NCBI GenBank assembly: GCA_015711875.1
Contig: JACVJG010000201.1
Coordinates: forward strand, 1-6,115
Source of the DNA: Candidatus Solincola jinzensis
GTDB taxonomy: Bacteria > Actinomycetota > Geothermincolia > Geothermincolales > RBG-13-55-18
Reading direction: 5' to 3'
Length of the DNA: 6,115 nt
This document shows positions 1 through 5,668 of this stretch, in pieces (position 1 is the first letter of the stretch; each line of letters starts with the position of its first letter). A program made the position numbers and the translations under genes. Under the pieces are notes generated by a model. It was not told where the DNA came from, ran no database searches, and saw nothing but the letters and a program-made list of their open reading frames with translations.

Positions 1-1
1 C

Positions 2-703
2 AAGCCTCTCTCCAAGCGGCACGGCGACGTGGCGGTGGGTAGTTTTCGGGAAAGGGGATTCCTGCCCGAGGCCATGGTCAACTTCCTCGCCCTTCTGGGC
101 TGGTCCCTGGACGATTCCACCACCATCATGGACCGGGAAACCCTGGTGTCAGGCTTCGGCCTCGAGCGGGTCAGCTCCAAGCCCGCGGTGTGGGACGATG
201 AGAAACTGGTGTGGATGAACTCCCAGTACATCATGGCTATGGGCGACCGAGAGCTGGCGCAGGCGCTCATGCCTTTCCTGGCGGAGGAGGGTCTGGTGGA
301 GGAGGGCGATCCCGCTGCTCTGGAGAGGATGGTCCGTATCGCCCCCCTGATACGCGAGCGCATAAAGCTGCTCTCGGATGCCGTGCCCCTGGTCGCCTTC
401 TTCTTCAGGGAGGTGGGGGTGGAGGAGGACGCGCGCGAGCTGCTGCGGGGGGAGGAGAACCGGGCGATCCTCCGGGAGACGGGTAAAAGGCTCCTGGAGC
501 TGGAGCGCTTCGACGCCATCTCCCTGGAGGCGTCCATGCGCGCCATGGCGGAGGAGATGGGCGTAAAGCCCCGCAAGGCCTTTCAGCCGGTGCGCGTCGC
601 CATCAGCGGGAGCAGGGTAAGCCCGCCTCTTTTCGAGTCCATGGAGATACTGGGGCGGGAGACGTGCCTGCGGCGCATCGCCCGTTCCCTGGAGGAGAGC
701 TGA
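2..703 (+). CDS. gltX: Glutamyl-tRNA synthetase, C-terminal part (5' end outside window)
   Basis: This enzyme attaches glutamate to tRNA-Glu in the cytoplasm and, in bacteria lacking GlnRS, also to tRNA-Gln for later amidation. The reading frame is open from base 2. Its third to eighth visible residues are LSKRHG, the class I synthetase KMSKS-type signature in the form typical of GluRS. This is followed by the family sequence PEAMVNFLALLGW and then a helical, charged C-terminal half consistent with the anticodon-binding domain. About 233 residues are visible, roughly half of a usual GluRS of about 470-490 residues; the Rossmann fold with the HIGH motif lies upstream. A GTG at base 29 is not the start, because the signature lies before it. 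The next gene begins 15 bases after the stop, suggesting an operon. Whether the enzyme is discriminating cannot be read from this part. Confidence 0.95.
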   Translation, partial: KPLSKRHGDVAVGSFRERGFLPEAMVNFLALLGWSLDDSTTIMDRETLVSGFGLERVSSKPAVWDDEKLVWMNSQYIMAMGDRELAQALMPFLAEEGLVEEGDPAALERMVRIAPLIRERIKLLSDAVPLVAFFFREVGVEEDARELLRGEENRAILRETGKRLLELERFDAISLEASMRAMAEEMGVKPRKAFQPVRVAISGSRVSPPLFESMEILGRETCLRRIARSLEES

Positions 704-718
704 GGCGGGAGGAAGGCC

Positions 719-1480
719 ATGCAGCTTCGCTGGCTGGGGACGGCGGGTTTCGAGGTAATAAGCGGCTCCGACTCCCTGCTCATAGACCCCTACTTCACCC
801 GCAATCCCGAGGCGCGCCCGCGACAGGAACTGAGGGCGAGGGATTTCCCGGGCGCCCGGGCGGTGTTGCTCACCCACGGACATTTCGACCACGCCTACGA
901 CGTGTCAGAGCTGGTGGAGGCGAGCGGAGCGGAGGTGTACGCCTCGCCGGTGGTCTGCCAGTCGCTGGCCGCGCGGGGCGTGCCCTGGGACAGGTTGCAG
1001 CCGCGCTGGGGAGGGGAAAGCGACGAGGCAGGGCCCTTCCGATTCACGGCGGTCCCGGCTCAGCACGTGACCTTCGACGCTCGTTTGGTAATATCTACCT
1101 TATGGAGGTGCCTGCCACGACTGGTGGAGCTGGCGCGTCTGGGGGCGGCGCGGTATCCCTGCGGGCAGGCGCTGGGCTGGTATATCCAGGCGGAGGGAAA
1201 GCGCCTCTTCCACCTGGGAAGCGCGTGCATGCCCTGGGATCTGGACGCCGAGGTGGACGTGTTCATGGTCCCGGTGCAGGGCCGCACGGATATCTGCGAG
1301 GTGGCGGCGGAGTTGGTGCGCAGGGTGAGGCCCCGGGTGGTCATCCCCCATCACCATGACGACTTCTACCCGCCCCTAAGCCGCTACGTGGACCTAAGGC
1401 CCTTCAAGGAGGAGCTGCGCCGCATGGGCCTCGAGGTGGAAGTACGGGAGCCAGAGCTGAACCGCCTCATGGAGATCTGA
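719..1480 (+). CDS. Metallo-beta-lactamase-fold hydrolase (UlaG/COG2220-like)
   Basis: A 253-residue predicted soluble metal-dependent hydrolase; the substrate is unknown. Visible family marks are the N-terminal beta strands with LLIDPYF (residues 20-26), the metal-binding motif THGHFDH (residues 52-58, His53, His55, Asp57, His58), a further candidate ligand His116 in PAQH, and a C-terminal IPHHHDD (residues 209-215) where the last histidine ligand is expected. The strand that normally ends in G-D with the bridging aspartate reads FHLGSA (residues 164-169), so Ser168 stands in that place. A helical insert of about 30 residues (118-150) precedes that strand. The ATG at 719 is supported by GGGAGG at 707-712, six bases upstream. 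No signal peptide is seen. It probably shares the gltX transcript; any functional link to tRNA charging is unproven. The fold assignment is firm, the reaction is not. Confidence 0.88.
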   Translation: MQLRWLGTAGFEVISGSDSLLIDPYFTRNPEARPRQELRARDFPGARAVLLTHGHFDHAYDVSELVEASGAEVYASPVVCQSLAARGVPWDRLQPRWGGESDEAGPFRFTAVPAQHVTFDARLVISTLWRCLPRLVELARLGAARYPCGQALGWYIQAEGKRLFHLGSACMPWDLDAEVDVFMVPVQGRTDICEVAAELVRRVRPRVVIPHHHDDFYPPLSRYVDLRPFKEELRRMGLEVEVREPELNRLMEI

Positions 1481-1495
1481 CCGCTCGGCCCTTTT

Positions 1496-1525
1496 TTGAC
1501 GGCGCGCCCCGCGCTCATGGATAAT
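1496..1525 (+). promoter_or_regulatory. Sigma-70-type promoter of the YhdH/AcuI-like gene
   Basis: A TTGACG box (1496-1501) and a GATAAT box (1520-1525), each one base off consensus, are 18 bases apart. A start near 1532 would leave a leader of about 33 bases before the ATG at 1565. This suggests that the reductase is transcribed independently of gltX and the hydrolase. Confidence 0.6.
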
Positions 1526-1553
1526 GGGTGATAGCGGGAGAATCAACACATAC

Positions 1554-1560
1554 GGAGGGG
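1554..1560 (+). promoter_or_regulatory. Ribosome binding site of the YhdH/AcuI-like gene
   Basis: GGAGGGG lies four bases before the ATG at 1565 and fixes this start. Confidence 0.75.
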
Positions 1561-1564
1561 TGAG

Positions 1565-2578
1565 ATGGAGAACAAGTCTTTCAGGGCCCTGGTGGTTCGG
1601 GAGGGAGAGGATAACACCTTCACTCGCGCCATAGAGACCAAGAGCATCGAGGAGCTGCCACCCGGGGACGTGGTCATCCGCGTGCATTACAGCTCGGTAA
1701 ACTACAAAGACGCCCTTTCCGCCAACGGCAACCGCGGCGTCACCAGGAACTATCCCCACACCCCCGGCATCGACGCCGCCGGCACCGTGGAGGAGGACGC
1801 GAGCGGGCGCTTTTCCCCCGGCGAGGAGGTGCTGGTAACCGGATACGACCTGGGCATGAACACCTCGGGCGGGCTGGCGGAATACATACGCGTCCCCGCG
1901 GACTGGGTGGTCAGGCTGCCGGCGGGGCTTACCCTCAGGGAATCCATGATCTACGGCACCGCGGGATTCACCGCCGCCCTCTCGGTGCTCAAGCTGACCG
2001 AGGCCGGAGTGAAGCCGGAGTCGGGCGAGATACTGGTGACCGGCGCCACCGGCGGGGTCGGCTCCATCGCCATGCGCATCCTGGCCAAGATGGGGTTTGA
2101 GGTGGTGGCTGCCGCCGGCCTCATGGACGAGGCGGAGTTCTCCCAGTACGAGGCCCGGCTCAAGGCCCTGGGCGCCTCGAGGGTGATCCCCGCTTCCGAG
2201 GTCGACGACACCTCGGGGAAGCTCCTGCTCAAGGGGGTGTGGCCCAACGCGGTGGACACCGTGGGCGGAAACATCCTGGCCACGGTGGTGAAATCCACCG
2301 CCTATGGCGGGGTGGTCACCACCTGCGGCAACGCCGCCGGCCACGAGCTGGATCTCAACGTCTACCCCTTCATCCTGCGCGGGGTGAGCCTGCTGGGCGT
2401 GGACTCGGTGGAATGCCCCATGGAGCCGCGCCTGAAAGTATGGGAAAAACTGGCAGGTGAGTGGAGACTGGACAACCTCGAGGAGATGACCACCGAGGTC
2501 ACTCTGGAGGGGGTGGAGGAGAGGATCAGGCTGCTCCTGGACAAGCGCTCCAAGGGCCGGACTCTGGTCAGGCTCTGA
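1565..2578 (+). CDS. acuI: YhdH/AcuI-family NADPH-dependent quinone/acryloyl-CoA reductase
   Basis: A 337-residue zinc-free medium-chain dehydrogenase/reductase of the YhdH/AcuI branch. Characterised members reduce acryloyl-CoA to propionyl-CoA with NADPH in the cytoplasm. Branch-typical sequences occur in order: SSVNYKDALSANG (residues 43-55), YPHTPGIDAAG (63-73), GYDLGMNTSGGLAEYIRVP (93-111), YGTAGFTAALSV (130-141) and the nucleotide-binding glycine-rich loop VTGATGGVGSIAM (158-170). The C-terminal part holds VDTVGG and GRTLVRL, as in relatives. The protein is slightly longer than E. coli YhdH (324 residues); extra residues seem to lie around 185-202, after the beta strand that follows the nucleotide loop. 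It has its own promoter and ribosome binding site. No acrylate- or DMSP-related genes are visible nearby, so the physiological substrate is inferred from family only; another enoyl-CoA or quinone is possible. An inverted repeat spans the stop codon. Confidence 0.88.
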   Translation: MENKSFRALVVREGEDNTFTRAIETKSIEELPPGDVVIRVHYSSVNYKDALSANGNRGVTRNYPHTPGIDAAGTVEEDASGRFSPGEEVLVTGYDLGMNTSGGLAEYIRVPADWVVRLPAGLTLRESMIYGTAGFTAALSVLKLTEAGVKPESGEILVTGATGGVGSIAMRILAKMGFEVVAAAGLMDEAEFSQYEARLKALGASRVIPASEVDDTSGKLLLKGVWPNAVDTVGGNILATVVKSTAYGGVVTTCGNAAGHELDLNVYPFILRGVSLLGVDSVECPMEPRLKVWEKLAGEWRLDNLEEMTTEVTLEGVEERIRLLLDKRSKGRTLVRL

Positions 2579-2584
2579 GTCCGG
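2557..2584 (+). repeat. Inverted repeat spanning the reductase stop codon
   Basis: CCGGACTC (2557-2564) and GAGTCCGG (2577-2584) form a perfect 8-base-pair stem with a 12-base loop. The TGA stop at 2576-2578 straddles the junction of loop and second arm. No T-run follows, so this is not a standard intrinsic terminator, but it could protect the 3' end of the mRNA. Confidence 0.5.
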
Positions 2585-2753
2585 ATGTCCATCTCCAGCC
2601 ATTGTGTGGCGACGAAAGCGGTTCCCAGGCATTCGAAGGCGAAAAGGGAGAGGCGCTTCCGGAACTACTGACTTCAGGCGGGAGCTTGATTGGCAGGATA
2701 TGGGGGCACTGAGGCATGGCATGGAAGCCCCTGAGGGCGAAGGGCCATGTGCG

Positions 2754-2777
2754 AAAGGCGTAAAAAGACGGCCTTTT
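2754..2777 (+). terminator. Weak candidate terminator downstream of the reductase
   Basis: AAAGGC (2754-2759) and GCCTTT (2771-2776) pair across an 11-base A-rich loop; the T-run is only TTTT and belongs partly to the stem. It is the only terminator-like element in the first 200 bases after the reductase gene. Weak stem, low confidence. Confidence 0.25.
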
Positions 2778-2928
2778 AGGCTCAGGGCGCCCATCGGACT
2801 GCTTTCGACCGCTCGAGCCGGCACCTCAGGTGTTTACCGCATGCAGGAGGGCGCTCAAACGGGCGCACCCGATTATGCGCATAGGCGGAGCGACGTGAGC
2901 CTGCCAAGCCATGAAGCGCCACACTGAG

Positions 2929-3171
2929 GACACCAGGGACCGTCAGGTCCCGTGTCGCTCGCCGTTGCCCGCCGCGCGCGATGCGCATGAAAACACTGCT
3001 TTTCACCGGCTCCGGGATGCGGCGAGAGATATCGCAAAGGGCCGCGCGGGCGAAGCACAGCGCGTCTTCCCTTGTGGCGGGGGGACGACGCCCGGCAAGC
3101 CTCAACGGCGCTGCGCCGGGGTTCCGACCCCTCTATGCCCCGCTGCATGGCCTTGTGCGCATGCTGGGGCA
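2929..3171. ncRNA. Candidate structured RNA (multi-hairpin), strand unknown
   Basis: Several stems lie in close succession. GACAC, a CA bulge and GGGACC (2929-2941) pair with GGTCCC and GTGTC (2946-2956) across the loop GTCA. TGAAAA (2988-2993) pairs with TTTTCA (3000-3005). CGGCG and CGCCG pair at 3106-3118. GGGGT and ACCCC pair across TCCG at 3118-3131. TGCCCC (3136-3141) with GGGGCA (3166-3171) encloses GCATG (3145-3149) with CATGC (3160-3164). High GC raises chance pairing, but nested stems with small loops are notable. No clear promoter or terminator brackets them. It may instead be the 3' untranslated region of the amidohydrolase on the minus strand or decayed sequence. Confidence 0.3.
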
Positions 3172-3186
3172 GACATGACCGCCCCG

Positions 3187-3207
3187 CCGGATTTTCCGGA
3201 TTCTTTT
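3187..3207 (+). terminator. Very weak hairpin with T-rich tail
   Basis: CCGGA (3187-3191) and TCCGG (3195-3199) pair across TTT and are followed by ATTCTTTT. The stem is only five pairs. On the plus strand it would end transcripts entering from the structured region; there is no matching T-run for the minus-strand amidohydrolase. Confidence 0.2.
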
Positions 3208-3229
3208 AACGCCGGGCCGGTGGCGTCGC

Positions 3230-4057
3230 CTAGGCCTGCGGGGAAAGGCCCAGGAGCTGTTCGGCGTTCTCGCGGAAGAGGCGGCGGCGCGTCTCCTCCT
3301 TGAGGCCCAGCTCGTCCAGTTCCTTTACGATCCTCTGGCGGGAGACCAGGGGGTAGTCGCTCCCGAAGAGCGCTTTGTGGGAGAGTACCCGGTCCATGTA
3401 ACGCACCACGAACTCCGGGATGTGGCGCGGCGCCCAGCCGGCGATGTTGAACCATACGTTGACGTTGCGTTGGCAGATGGTCATGGTCTCCTCGTACCAG
3501 GGCCAGCCGAAGTGGGCGATGATTATCTTGAGGTCGGGGAAGTCCACCGCCACCTCGTCGATGTCGATGGGGCGGCAGTACTTCAGCTTGGTCCCGGTGT
3601 GGAACTGGGTGCCGGCGTGGAAGAGCACCGGGACGCCCAGGTCACGCGCCTCCTCATATACGGGGTACATCTCGCGGTCGTTGGGGCGCAGCTCCAAAAG
3701 GTGGGGTAGGAGCTTCAGCCCGCGCAGCCCCAGCTCCTCCACCGCCCGCCGCAGCTCCCTGCGCGCCAGCACGCCCTTGCGGGGATCGACGCTGGCGAAG
3801 CCGATGAGGCGGTCCGGGTGCTCGGACACTGCCTGCGCCACCAGGTCATTGCTCACGCGGTAACCCCAGCGCGTCTCGGCGTCGATGGCCACGATAACCG
3901 ACCTGGCGACCCCGGCGGCGTCCATGTCGGCGAGGGTGTCACCGATCTTGGGCAGGTTGCCCCCGAAGATGCGCAGGTATCCCTCGCGCATGGACTCGGG
4001 CATGGACATGATGGCTTCCTCGGTCCACAGTTGAGCGTGGGTGTCGATGATCTCCAT
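3230..4057 (-). CDS. Amidohydrolase-2 (PF04909) family TIM-barrel metallohydrolase
   Basis: A 275-residue predicted cytoplasmic amidohydrolase-related enzyme; family members hydrolyse or decarboxylate small carboxylic or cyclic substrates. The start is MEIIDTHAQLW, the first barrel strand. Other marks are GLKLLPHLLELRPND (residues 113-127), VLFHAGT with His147 (144-150), IIAHFGWPW with His182 (179-187) and the closing LFGSDYP with Asp234 (231-236). The usual first-strand pair His-x-His reads His7-Ala-Gln9, so one expected metal ligand is replaced. The frame is open upstream to 4315, but the extra 86 residues are arginine-rich and low in family likeness. GGGAGGAGG at 4060-4068 precedes this ATG, and the other in-frame ATG (4106-4108) lies inside the -10 box, so 4057 is preferred. 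The gene stands alone, converging with the reductase and diverging from the tRNAs. The exact substrate cannot be inferred. Confidence 0.85.
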   Translation of the reverse strand: MEIIDTHAQLWTEEAIMSMPESMREGYLRIFGGNLPKIGDTLADMDAAGVARSVIVAIDAETRWGYRVSNDLVAQAVSEHPDRLIGFASVDPRKGVLARRELRRAVEELGLRGLKLLPHLLELRPNDREMYPVYEEARDLGVPVLFHAGTQFHTGTKLKYCRPIDIDEVAVDFPDLKIIIAHFGWPWYEETMTICQRNVNVWFNIAGWAPRHIPEFVVRYMDRVLSHKALFGSDYPLVSRQRIVKELDELGLKEETRRRLFRENAEQLLGLSPQA

Positions 4058-4059
4058 GG

Positions 4060-4068
4060 CCTCCTCCC
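4060..4068 (-). promoter_or_regulatory. Ribosome binding site that fixes the amidohydrolase start
   Basis: On the minus strand GGGAGGAGG is centred about five to eight bases before the ATG at 4055-4057. It rules in the MEIIDTHAQ start over the two upstream in-frame ATGs. Confidence 0.75.
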
Positions 4069-4106
4069 AGGGTCGTGTCGCGTCCTCTCCCTTCCTCGCC
4101 TCGTCC

Positions 4107-4135
4107 ATTATATCCGACTTTTGGCTATATTTGGC
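4107..4135 (-). promoter_or_regulatory. Amidohydrolase promoter with GCCAAA direct repeat instead of a -35 box
   Basis: On the minus strand a perfect TATAAT occupies 4107-4112, which would start transcription near 4100 and give a leader of about 43 bases. No TTGACA-like box is found 16-19 bases upstream. In its place are two GCCAAA hexamers, at 4120-4125 and 4130-4135, with a 10-base period, one helical turn. This arrangement suggests binding by an activator or repressor on one DNA face; the regulator is unknown. Confidence 0.5.
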
Positions 4136-4319
4136 GGTGGTTTTAAGGCATATGCCCGGACTCCGGCGCCGTGAAGCTCTTGAGCCTGAAAGGAGGCCCG
4201 CCGAGGACGGAAAACGCGGTCTGCGCCTGGGTTCAATACGTCGCCGGCGGTTCGCAGCGGGCAGGAGAGCCTGCAGATATGCCGTTGATCCCGGCTTGCG
4301 TAGAGGGGAACGCATGCCG
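4136..4319. other. Divergent spacer between amidohydrolase and tRNA promoters
   Basis: About 300 bases separate the amidohydrolase start from tRNA-Gln. Apart from the two back-to-back promoters at its ends I see no gene, repeat or strong hairpin in it. The minus-strand reading frame stays open here but encodes an arginine-rich stretch unlike the amidohydrolase family. Confidence 0.5.
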
Positions 4320-4348
4320 TTGAGCCATGAAAAACCTTATGCTATCAT
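4320..4348 (+). promoter_or_regulatory. Promoter of the tRNA-Gln/tRNA-Glu unit
   Basis: TTGAGC (4320-4325) and TATCAT (4343-4348) are separated by the ideal 17 bases. The expected start is near 4355, about ten bases before the first mature tRNA base, a usual arrangement for a short 5' leader removed by RNase P. Confidence 0.7.
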
Positions 4349-4364
4349 AGCGAAGGACAATCCC

Positions 4365-4438
4365 TGGGGGATCGTCTAATGGTAGGACGCGAGACTCTGG
4401 ATCTCGTTGTGAGGGTTCGAATCCTTCTCCCCCAGCCA
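4365..4438 (+). tRNA. tRNA-Gln (anticodon CTG), CCA encoded
   Basis: The cloverleaf is complete. The acceptor arm is TGGGGGA (4365-4371) with TCCCCCA (4428-4434), followed by discriminator G4435 and encoded CCA (4436-4438). The anticodon stem CGAGA/TCTCG (4390-4394 and 4402-4406) encloses the loop CTCTGGA, placing CTG at 4397-4399, which reads CAG glutamine codons. The T arm contains GTTCGAATC. The first pair is T1-A72, a feature of bacterial tRNA-Gln that GatCAB is known to recognise. That fits, but does not prove, a pathway in which GluRS first charges this tRNA with glutamate. It is the first gene of a two-tRNA transcript. Confidence 0.95.
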
Positions 4439-4458
4439 GAACTGAATATCGAATGCGT

Positions 4459-4536
4459 GGCGCATTAGTCTAGTTGGCCTAGGACGCCGCCCTCTCAAGG
4501 CGGAGATCGCGGGTTCGAATCCCGCATGCGCTACCA
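4459..4536 (+). tRNA. tRNA-Glu (anticodon CTC), CCA encoded
   Basis: The acceptor strand GGCGCAT (4459-4465) pairs with ATGCGCT (4526-4532), with a G-T wobble as the first pair; discriminator A4533 and encoded CCA (4534-4536) follow. The anticodon stem CCGCC/GGCGG (4487-4491 and 4499-4503) encloses the loop CTCTCAA with anticodon CTC at 4494-4496, reading GAG. The T arm is GCGGG-TTCGAAT-CCCGC. It lies 20 bases after tRNA-Gln and shares its promoter and terminator, so both are probably cut from one precursor. Both anticodons read only the G-ending codon; isoacceptors for GAA and CAA must be elsewhere. Confidence 0.95.
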
Positions 4537-4541
4537 GGATC

Positions 4542-4563
4542 AAGGCCCCGCGAGGGGCCTTTT
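4542..4563 (+). terminator. Intrinsic terminator of the tRNA unit
   Basis: AAGGCCCC (4542-4549) and GGGGCCTT (4554-4561) form a perfect 8-base-pair stem with loop GCGA, running into TTTT (4560-4563). It begins five bases after the CCA of tRNA-Glu. The minus-strand copy lacks a useful T-run, so it works mainly on the plus strand. Confidence 0.88.
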
Positions 4564-4791
4564 CGTGTGGGCCGCTTGTTAGGCGGGGCTGCCCGCCTGC
4601 GCGTGCATGCGACAAGCGATTATAAAGCCTGAACAGAAATCGTTGTTGCCTGCGCGGGAATCTACCGAAAGCGCCCGGGGCCCCGTCCGGCTCCGGGCGA
4701 TCGAGCACGGCTATCTTCGCCCGGGTCATCGGCCGGATTGATAGCCGAGCATACGGAGCGGCACGTTGCGACATGTCCGCATCCGTCTGTT
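4564..4791. other. Convergent spacer between tRNA unit and ZIP gene
   Basis: About 230 bases without a convincing gene. It holds two long inverted repeats. CGCCCGG (4672-4678) pairs with CCGGGCG (4693-4699). CGGCTATC (4708-4715) pairs with GATAGCCG (4740-4747) across 24 bases, extended after an A-A mismatch by two more pairs. Both lie in what would be the 3' untranslated region of the ZIP mRNA. Neither is followed by a T-run. Confidence 0.45.
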
Positions 4792-5553
4792 TCATCCTCT
4801 CAGCAGCCATAGGCTGAAGGCCATGACCGCCATGCCTGCGATGACGCCGAGAACGGCGTGGTTTTCCCGGCCGTACTCCCGCGAGGCGGGAATGAGCTCG
4901 TCGAGGGAGATGTAGACCATGATGCCGGCCACCATGGCCAGGACCCAGCCCAGAACGGTATCGTCGAGGTGGCGCGCGAGGGCGGCGGCCGCCAGGAGCG
5001 CCCCGGCGGGCTCGGCGGCCCCGGACAGGAAGGACCACCAGAAGGCCCTTCGCCTGCTGCCTGTGGCCAGGTAGACGGGGGCGGATACCGCCAGGCCCTC
5101 GGGGATGTTGTGAATGGCGATGGCCACGGCGATGGCCATACCGAGCCTCAGGTCCTGGAGCGAGCCCGCGAAGGTGGCCATGCCTTCCGGGAAATTGTGG
5201 ATGCCTATCCCCAGGGCCATCAGCAATCCGGTGCGGTACATCCTCGTGTCGCCCTCGGAGACGCCGCTCCTCTCGGCGAAATAGTGGTGGGGTATGAGGT
5301 TGTCCACGGCGAACATGGAGAGCATACCCGCGAAGAATCCGAGGAGGGCAGCGCCGAATCCCAGGTGATCCTGGCTGGAGGCCAGTAGCTCCACGAAGGA
5401 TACCAGCAGCATGACCCCGGCCGAGAACCCCAGGGTGGCGCTGATAAAGCGCGGACCGGGGTTCTTGAACCACAAGCCCAGAACGCTCCCGATGGTGGTC
5501 GCAAGCCCCGCGACGGCGGTGATGAGGATGGCCCAAACCATATTGGAGTCCAT
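4792..5553 (-). CDS. ZIP-family divalent metal (zinc) transporter, ZupT-like
   Basis: An inner-membrane ZIP permease of 253 residues, close to the 257 of E. coli ZupT, which imports zinc and, less specifically, other divalent metals. There are about eight hydrophobic segments, beginning at residues 5-28. The two metal-site helices carry HNFPEG (His119, Glu123) and HNIPEG (His148, Glu152). The next helix carries SGAAEPAGA with Glu181, and YISLDELIP follows at 214-222. The intracellular loop between the third and fourth helices has only a modest histidine cluster (PHHYF, 88-92). The frame is open upstream to 5664, but the MDSNMVW start at 5553 has GGGGGG at 5557-5562 and lies downstream of the likely promoter, so the extra 37 residues are not counted. 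The gene stands alone. Metal specificity is inferred from the family; the symbol zupT would be plausible. Confidence 0.9.
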   Translation of the reverse strand: MDSNMVWAILITAVAGLATTIGSVLGLWFKNPGPRFISATLGFSAGVMLLVSFVELLASSQDHLGFGAALLGFFAGMLSMFAVDNLIPHHYFAERSGVSEGDTRMYRTGLLMALGIGIHNFPEGMATFAGSLQDLRLGMAIAVAIAIHNIPEGLAVSAPVYLATGSRRRAFWWSFLSGAAEPAGALLAAAALARHLDDTVLGWVLAMVAGIMVYISLDELIPASREYGRENHAVLGVIAGMAVMAFSLWLLRG

Positions 5554-5590
5554 CTTCCCCCCTGTTTTGACCGCATGGCTTCCAGGCCTA

Positions 5591-5618
5591 AGTATAACAA
5601 CCCAGAGGATCCTCTCCA
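5591..5618 (-). promoter_or_regulatory. Likely promoter of the ZIP transporter gene
   Basis: On the minus strand TATACT (5591-5596, five of six) lies 16 bases from TGGAGA (5613-5618, four of six). Transcription would begin near 5585, about 30 bases before the ATG. The -35 box lies inside the nearer copy of the 29-base direct repeat, so a protein bound there would compete with or recruit polymerase. Confidence 0.5.
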
Positions 5619-5637
5619 GGGACATCGGGGCGTAGCG
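5609..5637. repeat. 29-base direct repeat, copy 1 (ZIP-proximal)
   Basis: This copy begins ATCCTCTCCAGGGA and ends GGGGCGTAGCG. It matches copy 2 at 27 of 29 positions; the two differences (5623 and 5626) are transitions. It covers the -35 region of the ZIP promoter. Confidence 0.8.
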
Positions 5638-5668
5638 TCTTCCAAGACGTCCGACAACGTCCACTCGA

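Larger units (their letters stand above)
2579..3229. other. Gene-free convergent intergenic region with many hairpins
   Basis: About 650 bases separate the reductase (+) from the amidohydrolase (-). Several short frames are open on both strands, but their products are arginine-, proline- or glycine-rich, match no family I recognise, and lack convincing ribosome binding sites. What stands out is base-paired structure, densest at 2929-3171 and described separately. No RNase P, tmRNA, SRP RNA or 6S core motif was found. Confidence 0.6.

Noticed and set aside
149..892. Minus-strand open frame of 247 codons opposite gltX and the MBL-fold gene
   Set aside because: Antisense shadow spanning two unrelated real genes.
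1491..1497. T-run after the MBL-fold gene as an intrinsic terminator
   Set aside because: No stable stem lies directly before the six T residues; part of the run belongs to the -35 box of the next promoter.
1394..2824. Minus-strand open frame of 476 codons opposite the reductase
   Set aside because: Shadow of the high-GC codon pattern of the plus-strand gene; histidine- and glycine-rich product with no family marks, while the plus frame is a clear MDR protein.
2905..2956. Short likeness to bacterial SRP RNA (CAGGTC and GCCAAG words)
   Set aside because: The order is wrong and the conserved GGAA tetraloop domain is absent.
2911..3303. Plus-strand frame of 130 codons in the convergent region, and minus-strand frames at 2782-3148
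   Set aside because: No recognisable domain, compositionally biased, no good ribosome binding site, and the plus frame runs into the 3' end of the amidohydrolase.
4058..4315. N-terminal extension of 86 residues on the amidohydrolase
   Set aside because: Arginine-rich with no family likeness, contains the likely promoter, and the MEIIDTHAQ start has a strong ribosome binding site. The ATG at 4106-4108 lies within the TATAAT box.
4376..5536. Long minus-strand open frame of 386 codons, including an ATGA overlap with the ZIP stop at 4792-4795
   Set aside because: It overlaps the ZIP gene in another frame, then reads antisense through the terminator and both tRNA genes. Its end, with HAGFEPAISALRGRRPRP and GEKDSNPH, is the familiar false translation of tRNA antisense strands.
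5554..5664. N-terminal extension of 37 residues on the ZIP transporter
   Set aside because: It would cover the likely promoter and part of the direct repeat; the ATG at 5551-5553 has a purine-rich ribosome binding site and gives the usual ZupT length.
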